This document shows positions 15,013-15,998 of a DNA stretch of 15,998 nt, in pieces; the stretch's first letter is position 1, and each line of letters begins with the position of its first letter. The notes under the pieces are model-generated. The model worked only from the letters and a program-made list of their open reading frames with translations. It searched no databases and was not told the DNA's origin. A program made the position numbers and the translations under genes. The stretch is taken from positions 1-15,998 of the forward strand of contig JALVPE010000035.1 of assembly GCA_027031945.1 (NCBI GenBank). The letters run 5' to 3'. This DNA is from Candidatus Moraniibacteriota bacterium (lineage in GTDB: Bacteria; Patescibacteriota; Minisyncoccia; Moranbacterales; GCA-2747515).

Positions 15013-15028
15013 ACTTCAAGTACCACAA
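15000..15028 (-). promoter_or_regulatory. Promoter of parAB
   Basis: On the minus strand TTGTGG (15023-15028) and a perfect TATAAT (15000-15005) are 17 bases apart. The start would be near 14993, giving a leader of roughly 60 bases before parA. Another TATAAT on the same strand (14987-14992) has no matching -35. Confidence 0.6.
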
Positions 15029-15087
15029 TAAAATACAAAGTAAGTTCTCATATACTTAGTCATAAAAAAATTATCATGCCCGCAAAG

Positions 15088-15100
15088 CCTGTCCGGTAGG
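15088..15100. repeat. GC-rich palindromic element, copy 2
   Basis: CCTGTCCGGTAGG is identical to the core of copy 1 at 9574-9586 and related to the perfect palindrome at 15183-15202. The flanks differ (GCAAAG before, TAGGGT after), so only the core is shared. Confidence 0.65.
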
Positions 15101-15139
15101 TAGGGTGAGAATCTAGTACATTTTATATGAATTACATGA

Positions 15140-15211
15140 ATAAAACAAACTTACATATAAATATTATGCCTCGGTGGCGGAACCTGCCTGCCGGCAGGCA
15201 GGTTGGTAGAC
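15140..15211 (+). repeat. Direct repeat, left copy: truncated tRNA-Leu 5' end interrupted by a palindrome
   Basis: Bases 15140-15182 and 15203-15211 are identical, over 52 positions together, to 15446-15497, which holds the 5' flank and first 24 bases of the intact tRNA-Leu gene. Here a 20-base palindrome splits the sequence between GGCGGAA and TTGGTAGAC, and after GAC the sequence departs from tRNA-Leu (AATTAAATT instead of GCGTTGGAC). It has no anticodon arm, so this copy cannot make a tRNA. Confidence 0.85.
15183..15202. repeat. Perfect 20-base palindrome inserted in the tRNA fragment
   Basis: CCTGCCTGCCGGCAGGCAGG is its own reverse complement. Removing exactly these 20 bases restores the sequence found uninterrupted at 15446-15497, so the repeat pair is a filled-site/empty-site comparison. 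No target duplication is visible at the junctions. Confidence 0.9.
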
Positions 15212-15226
15212 AATTAAATTAATATT

Positions 15227-15466
15227 ATGTATTATGTATACGCAATTTCCAGTGCGACAAAAAAATATATTTATGTTGGTATTTCAAATAATGTATCCAG
15301 AAGATTGTCCGAACATAATAACGGCTATAATAAAACAACAAAACCTTACAAGCCATTCAAGTTGTTATTTATCGAAAACTTTAATACAAGATTGCTAGCT
15401 CGCAAAAGAGAAAAATATCTAAAAAGTGGTTGCGGTAAAGAATGGATAAAACAAACTTACATATAA
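15227..15466 (+). CDS. Small GIY-YIG nuclease-domain protein
   Basis: 79 residues forming one GIY-YIG domain of the short UPF0213/YhbQ-like kind: YVYAIS (3-8) in the GIY place, IYVGIS (15-20) for YIG, SRRLSEHN (24-31) with the conserved arginine and histidine, then RKREKYLKSGCGKEW (59-73), with E62 the likely metal ligand. There is no separate DNA-binding domain. The ATG at 15227 has no Shine-Dalgarno. The last six residues (IKQTYI) and the stop lie inside the 52-base direct repeat, and the stop is only seven bases ahead of the tRNA-Leu gene. Such nucleases cut DNA for repair, recombination or homing; placement between repeats of a tRNA fragment suggests a mobile role, but that is inference. 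Confidence 0.85.
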   Translation: MYYVYAISSATKKYIYVGISNNVSRRLSEHNNGYNKTTKPYKPFKLLFIENFNTRLLARKREKYLKSGCGKEWIKQTYI

Positions 15467-15497
15467 ATATTATGCCTCGGTGGCGGAATTGGTAGAC
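15446..15497 (+). repeat. Direct repeat, right copy: 3' end of the GIY-YIG gene to tRNA-Leu base 24
   Basis: This uninterrupted 52-base copy of the repeat begins in codon 74 of the GIY-YIG gene, includes its TAA and ends in the D-arm of tRNA-Leu. The distance to the left copy is 306 bases. Confidence 0.85.
15462..15467 (+). promoter_or_regulatory. Possible -10 for tRNA-Leu, inside the repeat
   Basis: TATAAA ends six bases before the tRNA 5' end and is present in both repeat copies. It overlaps the GIY-YIG stop codon. There is no good -35, and the tRNA may instead be transcribed from 14984. Confidence 0.25.
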
Positions 15498-15557
15498 GCG
15501 TTGGACTCAAAATCCAATGTTCGCAAGAACGTGAGAGTTCAAGTCTCTCCCGAGGCA
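15474..15557 (+). tRNA. tRNA-Leu, anticodon CAA
   Basis: An 84-base class II tRNA reading UUG. The acceptor stem is GCCTCGG (15474-15480) with CCGAGGC (15550-15556) and discriminator A. The anticodon stem TTGGA/TCCAA encloses CTCAAAA, with CAA at 15508-15510. The long variable arm is a GTTC-GCAA-GAAC hairpin, and the T arm has GAGAG-TTCAAGT-CTCTC. The 3' CCA is not encoded (CAT follows), so it must be added by a CCA enzyme. The gene lies seven bases after a GIY-YIG ORF and ahead of a terminator. Confidence 0.95.
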
Positions 15558-15596
15558 CATTACAAAATTATATATCTAACATAAACACCTTATTTG

Positions 15597-15619
15597 CTAC
15601 ATTCACAATGTAGTTTTTT
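15597..15619 (+). terminator. Terminator after tRNA-Leu
   Basis: CTACATT (15597-15603) and AATGTAG (15607-15613) form a perfect 7-bp stem with a CAC loop, followed by TTTTTT. The T tract overlaps the alkD stop codon on the other strand. Confidence 0.75.
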
Positions 15620-15998
15620 AAAAAGTTTTTTTCAAAAATTGCTTTCTTTTTGACTCATTCATTTTTTCTATTGCATAACGCAATGTTGTACGAGGTATAT
15701 TATTATAATTTGTTATCAAGAATTCCTCTACTATTTTTTCATCTTTTTTCCAAACTTCTCTAAGCATCCAGCCCACAGCTTTGTGTATCAAATCCTCTTT
15801 ATCATCAAAGAGTTTTTTTGAAAGTCTTATTGTTGTATTTAATTTGTTTTGACGAATAAAAATCCATGTAGCAATTATCCCCACTCTTCTTTCCCACAAA
15901 ATTTTTGACTTAACAAGCTCATCTAATTTTTTTTCCTGTTCCAAACCATCCAATATTGCTTGACCTAAAATATAATGTGCTGATAAATCTACTAAATC
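15618..15998 (-). CDS. DNA alkylation repair protein AlkD-like, N-terminus beyond the window
   Basis: The frame is open from the window end to TAA at 15618-15620, showing the last 126 residues. AlkD is a HEAT-like-repeat DNA glycosylase that removes bulky or positively charged N3/N7-alkylpurines. The visible part starts DLVDLSAHYILG, containing the acid of the family's WDxVD catalytic motif, and continues with LWERRVGIIATWIFIR, DDKEDLIHKAVGWMLREV (with the conserved active-site tryptophan region) and PRTTLRYAIEKM, all classic AlkD sequence. About half the protein lies beyond 15998. It converges on tRNA-Leu with the terminator between them. Confidence 0.92.
   Translation of the reverse strand, partial: DLVDLSAHYILGQAILDGLEQEKKLDELVKSKILWERRVGIIATWIFIRQNKLNTTIRLSKKLFDDKEDLIHKAVGWMLREVWKKDEKIVEEFLITNYNNIPRTTLRYAIEKMNESKRKQFLKKTF

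Noticed and set aside
15140..15211. A second functional tRNA gene
   Set aside because: Only the first 24 tRNA bases are present, split by a palindrome, with no anticodon, T arm or 3' acceptor strand.

Overview
The window is AT-rich and uses UGA as an ordinary stop (the malic enzyme and ParA frames end in TGA). It looks like a chromosomal stretch from a Candidate Phyla Radiation (Patescibacteria, Parcubacteria-like) bacterium. The reasons are short GC-rich CCTGYCCGGYAGG-type palindromes in an AT-rich background, a short RelA/SpoT protein without the C-terminal ACT region, a cysteine-free bL33, small GIY-YIG nucleases, and few Shine-Dalgarno sequences. This assignment is an inference; no 16S gene or phylogenetic marker set is present.

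Left part (1-4440), all minus strand: the N-terminal 365 residues of a TMTC-like GT-C membrane glycosyltransferase, preceded by a small one-helix protein with its own promoter. Next comes a complete three-gene exporter operon, transcribed in the order membrane-fusion protein, FtsX/MacB-type permease, LolD-type ATPase.

Middle left (4490-6450), minus strand: a membrane-anchored protein with 24 cysteines in about a dozen 25-30 residue repeats. Its frame appears broken at both ends by single-base shifts in A runs. Upstream are a small membrane peptide ORF and non-coding DNA with one hairpin.

Centre (6450-9470), minus strand: NAD-type malic enzyme behind a small membrane protein, a VIT1/CCC1-family metal transporter, and a compact ribosomal operon bL33-bL28 with a promoter, a leader hairpin and a strong terminator.

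9470-10390 is an accessory-looking patch with a GC-rich palindrome, two AT hairpins, a 57-codon ORF and a truncated GNAT-like gene on the plus strand. That gene has the best Shine-Dalgarno in the window and a strong terminator.

10386-14934 is housekeeping: rarA (minus), diverging from an RSH (RelA/SpoT) gene (plus), which converges within 6 bases on the parAB partition operon (minus).

Right end (14940-15998): a back-to-back promoter pair, then the most unusual structure. A 52-base sequence containing the first 24 bases of a tRNA-Leu(CAA) gene plus its upstream flank occurs twice, 306 bp apart, around a small GIY-YIG nuclease gene. In the left, truncated copy a perfect 20-base palindrome interrupts the tRNA sequence; in the right copy the tRNA is intact. 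A terminator and the C-terminal part of an AlkD-type DNA alkylation repair protein close the window.
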